Positions 1 through 8,651 of a stretch of DNA of 64,000 nt are shown in pieces (the first letter of the stretch is position 1; every line of letters starts with the position of its first letter). This DNA is from Nesterenkonia marinintestina. GTDB lineage: Bacteria > Actinomycetota > Actinomycetes > Actinomycetales > Micrococcaceae. The stretch is from the NCBI RefSeq assembly GCF_025420485.1, contig NZ_JAOEFD010000009.1, forward strand, positions 1 to 64,000. Reading direction: 5' to 3'. The translations under genes and the position numbers were made by a program. The notes beneath the pieces are model-generated. The model saw only the letters and a program-made list of their open reading frames with translations, did not search any database and was not told the origin of the DNA.

Positions 1-132
1 CCTAGCGCGGGCCTGAGAGGCAGACGGGTCCGGTTACCCCCGGATCAGTGCGTGCTCTGCTCGTCCGTCGGATCGGAGTCTGCCGGCTGGTCGCGTTTGG
101 CCGTATCCGAGGCCCCCACCGACTTCGGGTGT

Positions 133-389
133 CTACCGCACACGGGTCTTACCAACTGGGGGGACTCCCGGGGCGTGGGCGATGCTGTGCAGGGTGGAGA
201 TCCTCGCTGCCACGCGGCCGGCCTCGATCTGGATGATCGACCTGCGATGCATGGCTGCGGCCTCTGCCAGTCGTTCGATGGACATGCCGCGCTCTCGGCG
301 CAGACGCGCGTGAAGTCGACGACATCCTTGAGGACGGGGCGGTAGTCGACTGTGAGACTGCCACTGACCGACGGGGTTAAGCGCGTCAC
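133..389 (-). pseudogene. XRE-family HTH regulator, apparently frameshifted
   Basis: The minus strand encodes an XRE-type helix-turn-helix split over two frames. From a GTG at 389 (AGAGG nearby) the first frame reads MTRLTPSVSG and DYRPVLKDVVDF. The HTH core, LRRERGMSIERLAEAA then MHRRSIIQIEAGRV, continues in the neighbouring frame to a stop at 133. The join must fall near 305-318. The pattern 'RRERGMSIERLAE...I.QIEAGR...LHSIAHAPGV' is typical of Cro/CI-like DNA-binding domains. No downstream target is apparent. It could be a broken regulator of mobile origin or a sequencing error; one indel restores a product of about 85 residues. Confidence 0.4.
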
Positions 390-701
390 TTAGCCTCTGC
401 GTCTCCTGTCCTGCGACGGTAACGCGCGTGAACCCCATGAGAGCCACTGCCCCTCCCAAGTGCAACATGCGAGTTCCGCTTGTGACTTCAAGGCTATCGT
501 TTACTGATCGGCTTCTTTGGCGTTTCTTGGATTGAACCTAGACCCCCAGGACCATCAAGTGACTGGGGGCAAACGATCACGCCCAGGAGCCGGACCAGAC
601 GACACCACTCATCTTCCCAGAGAACTGGTGCCCTTAGAAGCTAACGGGGCTGCGACGTCTAGAGGCGTGGGAGATCCAGCGTGCCGGTGGGATGGTTAGG
701 G
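390..701. other. No gene seen
   Basis: This stretch between the broken XRE gene and the lipoprotein gene has short open frames only, none with a recognisable domain or a convincing ribosome binding site. No tRNA-like fold or repeat was noticed. Confidence 0.4.
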
Positions 702-1631
702 TTAGCTGCGGTCCTGGAGCCACGACTCATAGGTGTCCAGATGCTCGGGGCACTCGTCGCGGACGGCCAGGGTGGCCCCGATGAGGAAGGTGTCACCGTT
801 CTCGCTGCTGTCGGCGGCGTATCCCAGGACCAATTCGAAGGCTTCCTGTTTGGTGCTCTCGCTGCCCGTGTCGGGAACCAGCGCACAGGTAGTGGTCACT
901 GTGTTGGCCGATCCGTCCCAGAAAGCCACCATAGATTCGGCGTCAGCCAGCGTAAGGTCGTCGGGCCATGTGGGACGGTCCATGAGCCACTGAGCGTCGT
1001 CACTGGCAGCGAGAACTTCCCACCCGTCGTCGAGAATGTCAGTAGCCCAGTCGATGAACTCCTCGGAGCGCTCAGGACACGCGACCTCAATGTCGTATAC
1101 CGAGCTCACCAGACCCCGGCTCCCTTCGGGGTTGCCCCAGATCTTTTCGAGCGCCTCGTCAGTCTTGGTCTCTATAAGCTGACCATGCCAGTACTCGCTG
1201 ATCGAGTGAGTGCCGTCGACCTCCTCGCCTCCATCAAGAGCGTTCAATGTCTCGCAATGCGAAGCCCCCAAGTCATGGCGGGCTTCCAGGCCAACGATGT
1301 CGTATGCTTCGCTCTCGGGCATGTCGGGTGGTGCGAGTTCGTGTTTCAGGATCCACTCGACTGCTCCCGCCACTTCCTCTTCGGACATGCCTGGGAAATC
1401 AGGATCCTCTTCGTCGTCCGGAGTCGCCGTCGTGTCGTCGTCCGATGAAGTCGGGCCTGTCGGCTCAGGTGTCGCGGAGGAAGACATGGTTGACGGAGAT
1501 GCTGACGCGGCCTGAGTGTCCGATGCGGGATCCGGATCTCCCAGGGCTACGCATCCGGAGACCAGGAAAGCCAGCCCTACGAGGAGAACTGTGGTGCCTG
1601 TGGCCGGAAAGGCATTGCGGACGTGACTCAT
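702..1631 (-). CDS. Putative secreted lipoprotein of unknown function
   Basis: This is a 309-residue protein with a lipoprotein signal: a hydrophobic stretch TTVLLVGLAFLVSGC in which LVSGC is the lipobox, so Cys27 is the predicted lipidated residue. A low-complexity Ser/Thr/Asp/Glu-rich linker (about residues 30-80) follows, then a mostly acidic helical domain with no recognised family. The protein should be anchored to the outer face of the membrane. Its start ATG is at 1631. It stands alone on the minus strand beside the broken SRAP gene. The function is unknown. Confidence 0.7.
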   Translation of the reverse strand: MSHVRNAFPATGTTVLLVGLAFLVSGCVALGDPDPASDTQAASASPSTMSSSATPEPTGPTSSDDDTTATPDDEEDPDFPGMSEEEVAGAVEWILKHELAPPDMPESEAYDIVGLEARHDLGASHCETLNALDGGEEVDGTHSISEYWHGQLIETKTDEALEKIWGNPEGSRGLVSSVYDIEVACPERSEEFIDWATDILDDGWEVLAASDDAQWLMDRPTWPDDLTLADAESMVAFWDGSANTVTTTCALVPDTGSESTKQEAFELVLGYAADSSENGDTFLIGATLAVRDECPEHLDTYESWLQDRS

Positions 1632-1684
1632 GGCAATGAGCTTATGTCCAGCTTCTGTTCACTTCAATACTAGGGTGTGCTGAC

Positions 1685-2406
1685 TCAAACTGGATCCAGC
1701 AGCTCCGCGGAGTTGTTCCGTATGTTGCCTACGGCCTTGTCGACTTCCCACATAGTCCACCCCGAGGCGACGTGTTCGGCCAGTGAGCGGACCGCCTTGA
1801 CCAGTTCGCCGGCCTGGTCCTTGCTGAGCTTCTCCGGGCTCACCCAGTCGGTGAGCATCTCGGAGCCGAGAGGCAGCGGCATCTGGTCGTGGAGTCCGGA
1901 CAACTGACCAAGGACACTGTCCGAGTCCGGGTCGGGGGAGGGGCCGGTGAGGATCGTGCAGGAGAGCAGCCACTGTTCGTCCTCCGGCGCGTCCGGGCCT
2001 TCCACCATTCGTAGAGCCCGGCGAAGGTGATCAAGGAATCGTCGGCCGGGGCCACGGCGAAGGGGCGCTTGGTGGAGCCTTCGTTGAGCCATTCGTAGTA
2101 GGCCTGGGCCGGGACTGCGCACCGCTTGGACCGGACGGCGGAGCGGAAGCTGGCCTTCTCGGTCACCGTCTCGCTGCGTGCGTTGAAGGTCCTGGAGCTG
2201 AAGGACTTCTCTTTGGCCCAGATGGGCAGCAGTCCCCAGCGGGAGGCATGGAGTTCCCGGCGGTCGCCGTGGTCGACCAGGATCGGTACTGTGGTGGTCG
2301 GGGCGATGTTGTAGGAGGTCCTGATCCGCTCAGGCTCAGTGACCTCGGCATCGAGGATGCCGGCGAGGTCACCGCCTCTCAGGGCCATCACGTAACGTCC
2401 GCACAT
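1685..2406 (-). pseudogene. SRAP-domain protein (YedK/HMCES type), frameshifted
   Basis: SRAP proteins crosslink through Cys2 to abasic sites in single-stranded DNA and protect them. The sequence begins MCGRYVMALRG at 2406 (catalytic Cys2 after Met removal), continues with FNARSETVTEKASF (conserved Asn) and RCAVPAQAYYEW (conserved Glu), then FAGLYEWWK. At about 1995-1997 the frame breaks: the rest, APEDEQWLLSCTILTGPS and LSGLHDQMPLPLG (conserved His), lies in another frame. Adding one C to the short run coding for 'KAPDAPED' restores the family sequence. All key residues survive on the two halves, so this is either a recent pseudogene or a one-base sequencing error. Confidence 0.75.
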
Positions 2407-2764
2407 GCCTTGAGTGTAGGGCGCGCCGGGAATCCCCACATGCCCCCACCGCACAGTGGATTTCCCAGGGTTTCCCGACTCGGAAGGAGAGCGCCGCGGT
2501 TGTGGACTACGAATAGCTGGAAAACAGATGTCGTCGCCCCAGCGGCTGTCGGCTTAGGAGGTCTCAGCCGTGCGCCCCCGGATTACTGGGGCAGGCCACT
2601 TCTTCGCAATCTCGACCCTCCGGCATTCCTGAGTAGTCACCTCAGGGCGAGGTCACAGGGTGTCGTACCTGCACTCGATCCACCTCCTCCCCAATGCGGG
2701 CCCAGTCTCGGACCTTGACTCGAGTGGTCACAGGCAGGACCGCACCCGGGGGTCGATCTCGCCA
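2407..2764. other. Intergenic region, no gene seen
   Basis: This is the 358 nt between the SRAP gene and the 3' end of hyuB. No open frame with family resemblance was found, and no tRNA or clear terminator was seen. Confidence 0.4.
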
Positions 2765-4732
2765 CTACGACCAATGCGATGACGAGCGTTGCCGCAGTGA
2801 CTCTCGGTACTGCTGCGTGGATTTCTCGAACAGCTCCCCGGTTCCCCAATCGAGGATTACTCCGTAACGCCGAAGGACGTCATGCAGAGCAATGCTACCG
2901 TCCCGATACTGCTGGGCGACCTCTTGGGGAGAGGCATCCAGCCAGGCGTGGCGTTGGCGACGGATCGACTCCCTGGTCCGTTGGGTAGCGTCCTCGTCGA
3001 CGTCGTAGTCGTCGACGTCTGGATCGTTAACGATGATGACGACACCGTAATCAAGCTCGGCGCGTTCCACGGAGACGTACTCATCGATGACGTCTTCCAG
3101 GACTTCTTCGGTGGGGCGGTCGAGGGGATCACCGAAGCCGCCGCCTCCGGCGGAGGGACGAGTGAAGGAATCGCCAGCCTTGACCTCAACGTTCGAGAAG
3201 GTCGCCCCAAGGTACCGCTCGTGGGAGGTGCCCTTGTTCAGCCACACCCCGTGCGGAACGGAAGGCAAGCCGCCGTCAACTCCCCAGGTGACGGAGCGTC
3301 CTCGGTCGCAGCAGTAGCTCATGACCGACTTGTCCACGTCGGTGAGGACGCCGCCCTTCTCCACTCCGCAACCTCCGCGATAGCGGCCCGGGCCACCGGA
3401 GTCGATGCTGATCTGGTGACGACTCGTCAGTACGGGGTTAAGGCGTTCCTGGCCTTCGACGGGCTGGACGGCCAGGCCGGTGCCGAAGACCGGAGACGTT
3501 GCTGAGGAGCCGTCCTTGGTGCGACGGCCTCCCCAGCCTCCTGCCATCCAGTCGTACCACATGAAGTAGGGGGCTTCTCGTTGGCGTTCGTCATTGCCTC
3601 CGATGAGCAGGTATTCGAGGTTGAACGCGCAGGCCATGGCCCGTTCAGGCATGATGGCGCTCCACAGCTCGAAGATCCCGTTCATGACCTTCTCATAGGG
3701 GCCGGAGCAGAACCCGGTGACGGCGTGGGGCCATCCGGCGTTGACCACTGTGCCTTCGTCGCCGATCTCTGCGGTGACGGCCCGGTAGAAGCCGGAGTTC
3801 AGCGGCACATCGGGAAAGAACGTCTTGGTGCCTGCGTAGATGGCCGAGTGGGTGGTGCCGTATCCGGAGTTCAGAAACGTGGCCACGGCGGCGGCCGAGC
3901 CGGTGAGGTCGTAGTGGATCCCTTGTCCGTCGAGAGTCAGCTTGATGCGGATGGGGACCAGACCCTCACCGACCGCTGGGTCGAAGTCAATATAATCGAC
4001 TGTTTCCCACTCGCCGTGGGGGAGACCCTCCAGACTCTTGAGCACCGTGCGTTCGACGTAGTCCTGTGTCTCCTGCATGGCCTTCACGACCGTGTCCTTC
4101 GAGTATTTGTCCACCAACCGCAGTACCTCTCGTTCGCAGACTGCGGTGGCCTCGGATTGGGCATAGAGGTCGCCCATCGCTTGGTCGGGTGCACGGGTGT
4201 TGGACACCAGCAGCTGGGCGACATCGTGGACGAAGCGGCCGTGGTGCCACACGCGGACCGGGGTGATCCTTAAGCCTTCGCTGAAGTGCGTCGTGGCGTT
4301 GACGTCGAAGGAACCGGGCACGTTGCCGCCGATGTCGGCCCAGTGGCCTTTGTTCTGGGCGAAGCCGATGATCTCGCCTTCGGAGAAGATAGGGCGGATG
4401 AAGCTCACGTCGTTAAGGTGTGTACCGCCCCGATAGGGATCGTTGACGGCGAAGACATCGCCGGGGTTGATGTCGTCCTCGAACTCCTCGATGACCGCTT
4501 TGCATTGGAAGTGCAGAGTGCCGACATGGACAGCGATATCGGCGCTTCCCTGCATGACGGTGTTGCCTTCGGCGTCACACAGTGCCGAGGAGAAGTCCCG
4601 CGAATAGATGACGAAGGAGTAGCAGGTTCGGAGGATTTGCTCGCTCATCAGATCGACGCTGGTCGCGAAAGCGTTCTTCAGGACCTCGAAAGTCACGGGG
4701 TCCAGGGTATTGTCCTGTCGCGGTGCCATCAC
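2765..4732 (-). CDS. hyuB: Hydantoinase/oxoprolinase B subunit
   Basis: This 655-residue protein belongs to the HyuB family, the partner of HyuA in ATP-dependent opening of cyclic amides and related carboxylase reactions (5-oxoprolinase, N-methylhydantoinase, caprolactamase, acetone/acetophenone carboxylase). Family features include the N-terminal DPVTFEVLKNAF, SRDFSSALCD, DIAVHVGTLHFQ, NDPYRGGTHLNDV and NKGHWADIGG, and the C-terminal RYRGGCGVEKGG and SAGGGGFGDPLDRP. The start is GTG at 4732 or ATG at 4729; either way the start overlaps the hyuA stop (GTGATG), so the two are translationally coupled. The exact substrate cannot be read from sequence. The neighbouring permease and amidohydrolase suggest an imported cyclic amide. 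Confidence 0.9.
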   Translation of the reverse strand: MMAPRQDNTLDPVTFEVLKNAFATSVDLMSEQILRTCYSFVIYSRDFSSALCDAEGNTVMQGSADIAVHVGTLHFQCKAVIEEFEDDINPGDVFAVNDPYRGGTHLNDVSFIRPIFSEGEIIGFAQNKGHWADIGGNVPGSFDVNATTHFSEGLRITPVRVWHHGRFVHDVAQLLVSNTRAPDQAMGDLYAQSEATAVCEREVLRLVDKYSKDTVVKAMQETQDYVERTVLKSLEGLPHGEWETVDYIDFDPAVGEGLVPIRIKLTLDGQGIHYDLTGSAAAVATFLNSGYGTTHSAIYAGTKTFFPDVPLNSGFYRAVTAEIGDEGTVVNAGWPHAVTGFCSGPYEKVMNGIFELWSAIMPERAMACAFNLEYLLIGGNDERQREAPYFMWYDWMAGGWGGRRTKDGSSATSPVFGTGLAVQPVEGQERLNPVLTSRHQISIDSGGPGRYRGGCGVEKGGVLTDVDKSVMSYCCDRGRSVTWGVDGGLPSVPHGVWLNKGTSHERYLGATFSNVEVKAGDSFTRPSAGGGGFGDPLDRPTEEVLEDVIDEYVSVERAELDYGVVIIVNDPDVDDYDVDEDATQRTRESIRRQRHAWLDASPQEVAQQYRDGSIALHDVLRRYGVILDWGTGELFEKSTQQYRESLRQRSSSHWS

Positions 4733-6774
4733 GAGTCATCTCCCTTACGTGCGACCTGCATTCTGATGTTCATCCATTCGTCCACCGTCGCCCTCGCTCC
4801 AGGAGGTACCAGGGTGGTGGCGTCCAGCTGCTCGACGACTGCGGGACCGTCGAACTCCACTCCGCAGTGGAGCTGGGCCCGGTCGAATATCGGGGTCGAG
4901 TGCCACGTCCCATCGAAGTACACCTCTCGGACGTGTTTGGCCTCGGGGAGAGGCGCGTCGGAGGCTGTGGCGGGAGTGAATGTGGGACGGGGAGTCTTAC
5001 CCACGGCACGAAGGTGGACCTGGTACACCTCGACAGGGTTGTCATCCTGCCGGAAGGCGAACTGCCGTTCGTGCTCTTCGTGAAAGGTCTCCACCGCCTG
5101 TTGCAAGGCCTCCTGCCCATGACCCATGGTCACCTGCAGCGAACGCCACTGGCCGAAGTACCTCATAGAGATACCGCGTTGGAGGATGATGTCGTCGTCA
5201 GCGACCTTCTCCTGCCGCAGACGATCGGCGGCCTCAGCCTCCATTTCGCGGTACTGCCTCTCGAGGTCTTCGACATCGACCTCGGAGGCCGGTGCCGAGT
5301 ACATCCTTGAAAGATCGTGCTGGATGTCGACGAGCAGGCATCCCATCGCTGAGGTCACTCCGGGGTTCGGCGGCACCACCACTGTTGGGATTCCCAGTTC
5401 TTTGGCGACTTCCGCGCCGTGAAGCGCACCGGCTCCTCCAAACGCGATCAAGGCGAAGTCTCGAGGGTCGAGTCCCCGCCGGATGGAGACGAGCCGCACC
5501 GCATCGGCCATGTTGGCATTGGCGACCCGAAGAATGGCCTGAGCCGCCTGTTCGCTTGAGAGGCCCAGCGGTTCGCCTATGACCTCGGTGATCGCCTTCT
5601 CCGCGTCGTCTCTGTTCAGTTGGAGAGCGCCGTCGGCGAGATCCTCGCCCAGACGTCGGAGAATGAGATTCGCGTCGGTGTTCGTCGGCTGATCGCCACC
5701 ACGTTCGTAACAGACCGGCCCTGGGACCGCACCAGCTGACTCCGGCCCATTGCGCAGTGCTCCGGCGACGTCGACATGGGCGAGCGACCCGCCTCCAGCT
5801 CCGATGGTGAGAACCTCAATGCTGGGGAAGGTGATGGGGTGACCGTACTCGACCTCCCATTGGTTGGTGATGCGTAGCTCCCCGTCATTGACCATAGAGA
5901 TGTCGGTGGAGGTGCCGCCCATATCCAGCCCCACAGCATTGTTTAATCCACACTGCTCGGCGATATGTTTGGCGGCGATAGCCCCGGCTGCGATGCCGGA
6001 GGCGGCCAGACGCACCGGGAACTGCTTCGCCAAGGGTGGGGTCATCGAACCACCGCCTGAGTGCAGCAGGAGTAGGTCGCTGGTGTATCCGTCGTCGGTC
6101 AGACGCCCGTCCAGGTCTTCGACGTACTTGGAGACCAATGGGCCAAGCACTGTGTTGGCCACAGCGGTGTGAAAGCGGTCGTGCTCGAAGATCTCGGGGA
6201 GGACCTCGGCCGAGGTAGTCACCGAGGCGTCCGGAATCTCCTCTTCGAGAATTTCCTTCATACGCCGTTCGTTATCGGCATTGGCGAAGGAGTTGAGGAA
6301 ACATACGGCGATAGTGGTGGTCTCACGGCGCTTGAGCTTCTGCGCGAGGGCCCGTGCGGCCGACTCGTCCAATGGAGTCACCACACGTCCGGCATAGTCG
6401 ACACGCTCGGGAACCTCGAAGCGGTCCCGGCGTCGGATGTAGGGCCCGGTGACGTCCTTGTAGGCGTCCCAAAGATTGTCCTTAGTCCCATCCCTGATTT
6501 CGATGACGTCGCGAAAACCCTCGGTGGTGACCAGGGACGCCTTCGGAAATCGTCGGGTGATCAGCGCGTTGGTCGCCACAGTCGTGCCGTGGAAGAACAG
6601 CTCCACGTCTTTCAGGTCGATCTCACCGCGTTCGACGCCGTTGACCACTGCCTCCCTTGGATTATCAGGGGTCGAGGGGACTTTCGTGACGCGGATGTCC
6701 TGGGTCTTTGCGTCGTAGATGCAGACATCGGTAAAGGTGCCGCCGGCATCGACGGCGACTCGCAGGTCTCCCAT
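4729..6774 (-). CDS. hyuA: Hydantoinase/oxoprolinase A subunit
   Basis: This 681-residue HyuA-type protein has an actin/hexokinase-like ATPase fold that phosphorylates the substrate before ring opening. The phosphate-binding motif VDAGGTFTDVCIYD lies near residues 7-20 and a second, GLDMGGTSTDISMVNDG, near 280. ELFFHGTTVATNALI, GAGGGSLAHVD and AFGGAGALHGAEVAKEL are also family-typical. Length and order match full-size HyuA. The ATG at 6774 was chosen because AGGAGG lies four bases upstream; an earlier start would add a non-homologous 41-residue extension. The gene is divergent from the PucR gene, and a CRP-like palindrome lies just upstream. The substrate is unknown: hydantoin, oxoproline or lactam are all possible. 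Confidence 0.92.
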   Translation of the reverse strand: MGDLRVAVDAGGTFTDVCIYDAKTQDIRVTKVPSTPDNPREAVVNGVERGEIDLKDVELFFHGTTVATNALITRRFPKASLVTTEGFRDVIEIRDGTKDNLWDAYKDVTGPYIRRRDRFEVPERVDYAGRVVTPLDESAARALAQKLKRRETTTIAVCFLNSFANADNERRMKEILEEEIPDASVTTSAEVLPEIFEHDRFHTAVANTVLGPLVSKYVEDLDGRLTDDGYTSDLLLLHSGGGSMTPPLAKQFPVRLAASGIAAGAIAAKHIAEQCGLNNAVGLDMGGTSTDISMVNDGELRITNQWEVEYGHPITFPSIEVLTIGAGGGSLAHVDVAGALRNGPESAGAVPGPVCYERGGDQPTNTDANLILRRLGEDLADGALQLNRDDAEKAITEVIGEPLGLSSEQAAQAILRVANANMADAVRLVSIRRGLDPRDFALIAFGGAGALHGAEVAKELGIPTVVVPPNPGVTSAMGCLLVDIQHDLSRMYSAPASEVDVEDLERQYREMEAEAADRLRQEKVADDDIILQRGISMRYFGQWRSLQVTMGHGQEALQQAVETFHEEHERQFAFRQDDNPVEVYQVHLRAVGKTPRPTFTPATASDAPLPEAKHVREVYFDGTWHSTPIFDRAQLHCGVEFDGPAVVEQLDATTLVPPGARATVDEWMNIRMQVARKGDDS

Positions 6775-6788
6775 GACTCCTCCTGAAT

Positions 6789-6804
6789 TGTGAGCGCACT
6801 CACA
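6789..6804. promoter_or_regulatory. CRP/GlxR-type operator upstream of hyuA
   Basis: The sequence TGTGAGCGCACTCACA is an exact TGTGA-N6-TCACA palindrome, the consensus for CRP and actinobacterial GlxR. It starts 15 nt upstream of the hyuA ATG and only a few bases before its ribosome binding site. Its position suggests an operator overlapping the start of transcription. Binding is inferred, not shown. Confidence 0.6.
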
Positions 6805-6915
6805 GTCTGCGGCGTTTCGTCGCTGCCACTCAATGGAGCAGACGAAAGAACACTGGAGAGCTATTGTGAGAACTACAAACCCGGGTGGGGCGAGCAACAG
6901 CAGAGGAGTCAGTGC

Positions 6916-8421
6916 GTGTCGGCACCATGGAGAGCGCTCGTCCAGGACGCGGAGCTGGATATCAAGGTGCTCACCACCGGGTCGAACTCTGTGCCGGTCA
7001 CAAGTGTCCAGTCAGGGTGGCCACCGAGTGGTGCAGAAGACCTTCAGGGGCTGATCCTGGTCGTCGTCGGAGCGCCAGGGGAAGAAGGACTCTCCTTACC
7101 GCTGACAGAGCCCGACGGGCACGAAACCAGACCTGCAGGGGTGGTGGTTTGCGAGGTCGAACCCGAGGCGACGATGCCGTCCTGGGTCGAGCAGTTACAG
7201 AGGAGTGGGGTGGGGGTGGCGCTAAGCGGCCATAACCACTCTCGAGTCTTCGAAGGTCTCGAACTCGCCTGTCGCAGGGCAGTGGCTCATGAACAGCGGA
7301 AGCTGCACATCGTCGAATCGTTGATCACGTCTATGGCTTCACCAGACCCGGTCCAGAGTGTCGTCGTGGGGCTGGCAACACTCTTTGAGGGAGCTGCTCT
7401 GCTCTATGACACAGCAGGCGAGGTAGTGCAGGCCTCGGGCGGTGCCCCCGTGAACCTCATCCGGCAGGCAGTAGCAAGTGTCGCTCAGGAACCTACCTTC
7501 GAGGTGGGGCGCTGGAACCTCCAACGGCATGAACTGTCAATCCGCACCCAGAACTATACGTTGGTCGTCGGGCAACGTGACGTCGAGGGTCCCGACGATC
7601 TGTTGAGCTATGCCTTGGAGACAGTCGCCCAACTCCTGAGATCGTTCCAATCGCTGGACAGCTTTGCCCGGCTCCAACAGATCCAGATTTCTGCCCAACT
7701 GCTCAGCGAACTGGAGCTCGGGATCCCGGCGGCGCGTGAGTCGCACATGTGGGAAAGGCTTCGCGAGTTCGGGTTCGTGCCATTCGAGCCGCTGTACCTC
7801 CTCACCGGCGCGCCCATGAGGATGGGGGAGCGACCATCTCGAGGGCTGACCCCAGTAGGTGAAGCACTCTCATATTCGGATGCCGCGGTGGTGGTCCACG
7901 AACGCGACTCGGAGTATCCCGGGGAAGGGGTGTTCCGCGTTCTGACCCAAGACCTCGCCGCACTTTCGGTACTGATGGACTGTGGTATCAACCCGTGTGC
8001 GATTGGAGTGTCAGAGCCGTTTACAGCTCTTGCTGATACGCCCAGCCAGACTAGGGCGGCGGAGATGGCCAGAACGAGCGCGCAGCGCCGGATGGCATTT
8101 CAGGACGCAATCGAATCGGTTGTAGTGCGGGTGGAGGAGATGAGACCCATCGACTGGTTACTCGCGCGAACGTCGTCCCTACGAGATGATCAGCGCCGAA
8201 CCCGGTACGCAGAGCCTCTCAGGGGACAACCTCAATTACTGGAAACTCTCCTGACGCACTTCTCGAATAGCTTCGATGTCGCGCGGACGGCTGGGCAACT
8301 TCACGTTCACCCCAACACTGTGCGATACCGGGTCAAGCAGGTCGAAGATCTCATGGATATCTCTCTTGCCGATCCTCATGACGTCACCAATCTGGTTCTA
8401 GCCCTCTATGAGGATCTCTAA
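6916..8421 (+). CDS. PucR-family transcriptional regulator
   Basis: This 501-residue regulator is of the PucR/CdaR type, which control purine, amino-acid and other nitrogen catabolism genes. The N-terminal part (RALVQDAELDIKVLTTGSN) resembles the PucR ligand domain. The C-terminus carries the helix-turn-helix: LETLLTHFSNSFDVARTA followed by LHVHPNTVRYRVKQVEDL. A GTG start at 6916 is preferred because AGGAG lies seven bases upstream and homology begins there. The gene is divergent from hyuA-hyuB across about 140 bp, the usual layout for a local regulator. The inducing ligand is unknown, but the setting points to the hydantoinase substrate or product. Confidence 0.88.
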   Translation: MSAPWRALVQDAELDIKVLTTGSNSVPVTSVQSGWPPSGAEDLQGLILVVVGAPGEEGLSLPLTEPDGHETRPAGVVVCEVEPEATMPSWVEQLQRSGVGVALSGHNHSRVFEGLELACRRAVAHEQRKLHIVESLITSMASPDPVQSVVVGLATLFEGAALLYDTAGEVVQASGGAPVNLIRQAVASVAQEPTFEVGRWNLQRHELSIRTQNYTLVVGQRDVEGPDDLLSYALETVAQLLRSFQSLDSFARLQQIQISAQLLSELELGIPAARESHMWERLREFGFVPFEPLYLLTGAPMRMGERPSRGLTPVGEALSYSDAAVVVHERDSEYPGEGVFRVLTQDLAALSVLMDCGINPCAIGVSEPFTALADTPSQTRAAEMARTSAQRRMAFQDAIESVVVRVEEMRPIDWLLARTSSLRDDQRRTRYAEPLRGQPQLLETLLTHFSNSFDVARTAGQLHVHPNTVRYRVKQVEDLMDISLADPHDVTNLVLALYEDL

Positions 8422-8544
8422 ATGCGCCTTGAGCGGAGCGCAACGCTGACCCCACGGACCGACAACTTCGGCCTGGTGCCAATGGTTCGAGACAACATGA
8501 GGCTGACCACTCCAGATCGACAGCTCCCACGAACGACCTCACTG

Positions 8545-8563
8545 CGCTCGGCGGCTACGAGCG
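8545..8563. terminator. Possible hairpin between convergent genes
   Basis: CGCTCG, then a seven-base loop, then CGAGCG, sits between the 3' ends of the PucR gene and the permease gene. A weakly T-rich stretch follows on the plus strand. The stem is short, so this is only a candidate. Confidence 0.3.
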
Positions 8564-8651
8564 ATCCCCTTTGACGAGCGCTCGAGTAGCTTACGCAGCG
8601 GCACGAATGCGTGAACAGGGTGGATGGGCGACGGGGTGTTGAATCTGCCGC

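Noticed and set aside
517-699. Short plus-strand open frame of 60 codons
   Set aside because: No ribosome binding site, no family resemblance and unusual composition.
2407-2764. Possible tRNA or small RNA in the hyuB downstream gap
   Set aside because: No cloverleaf or strong hairpin was found by eye.
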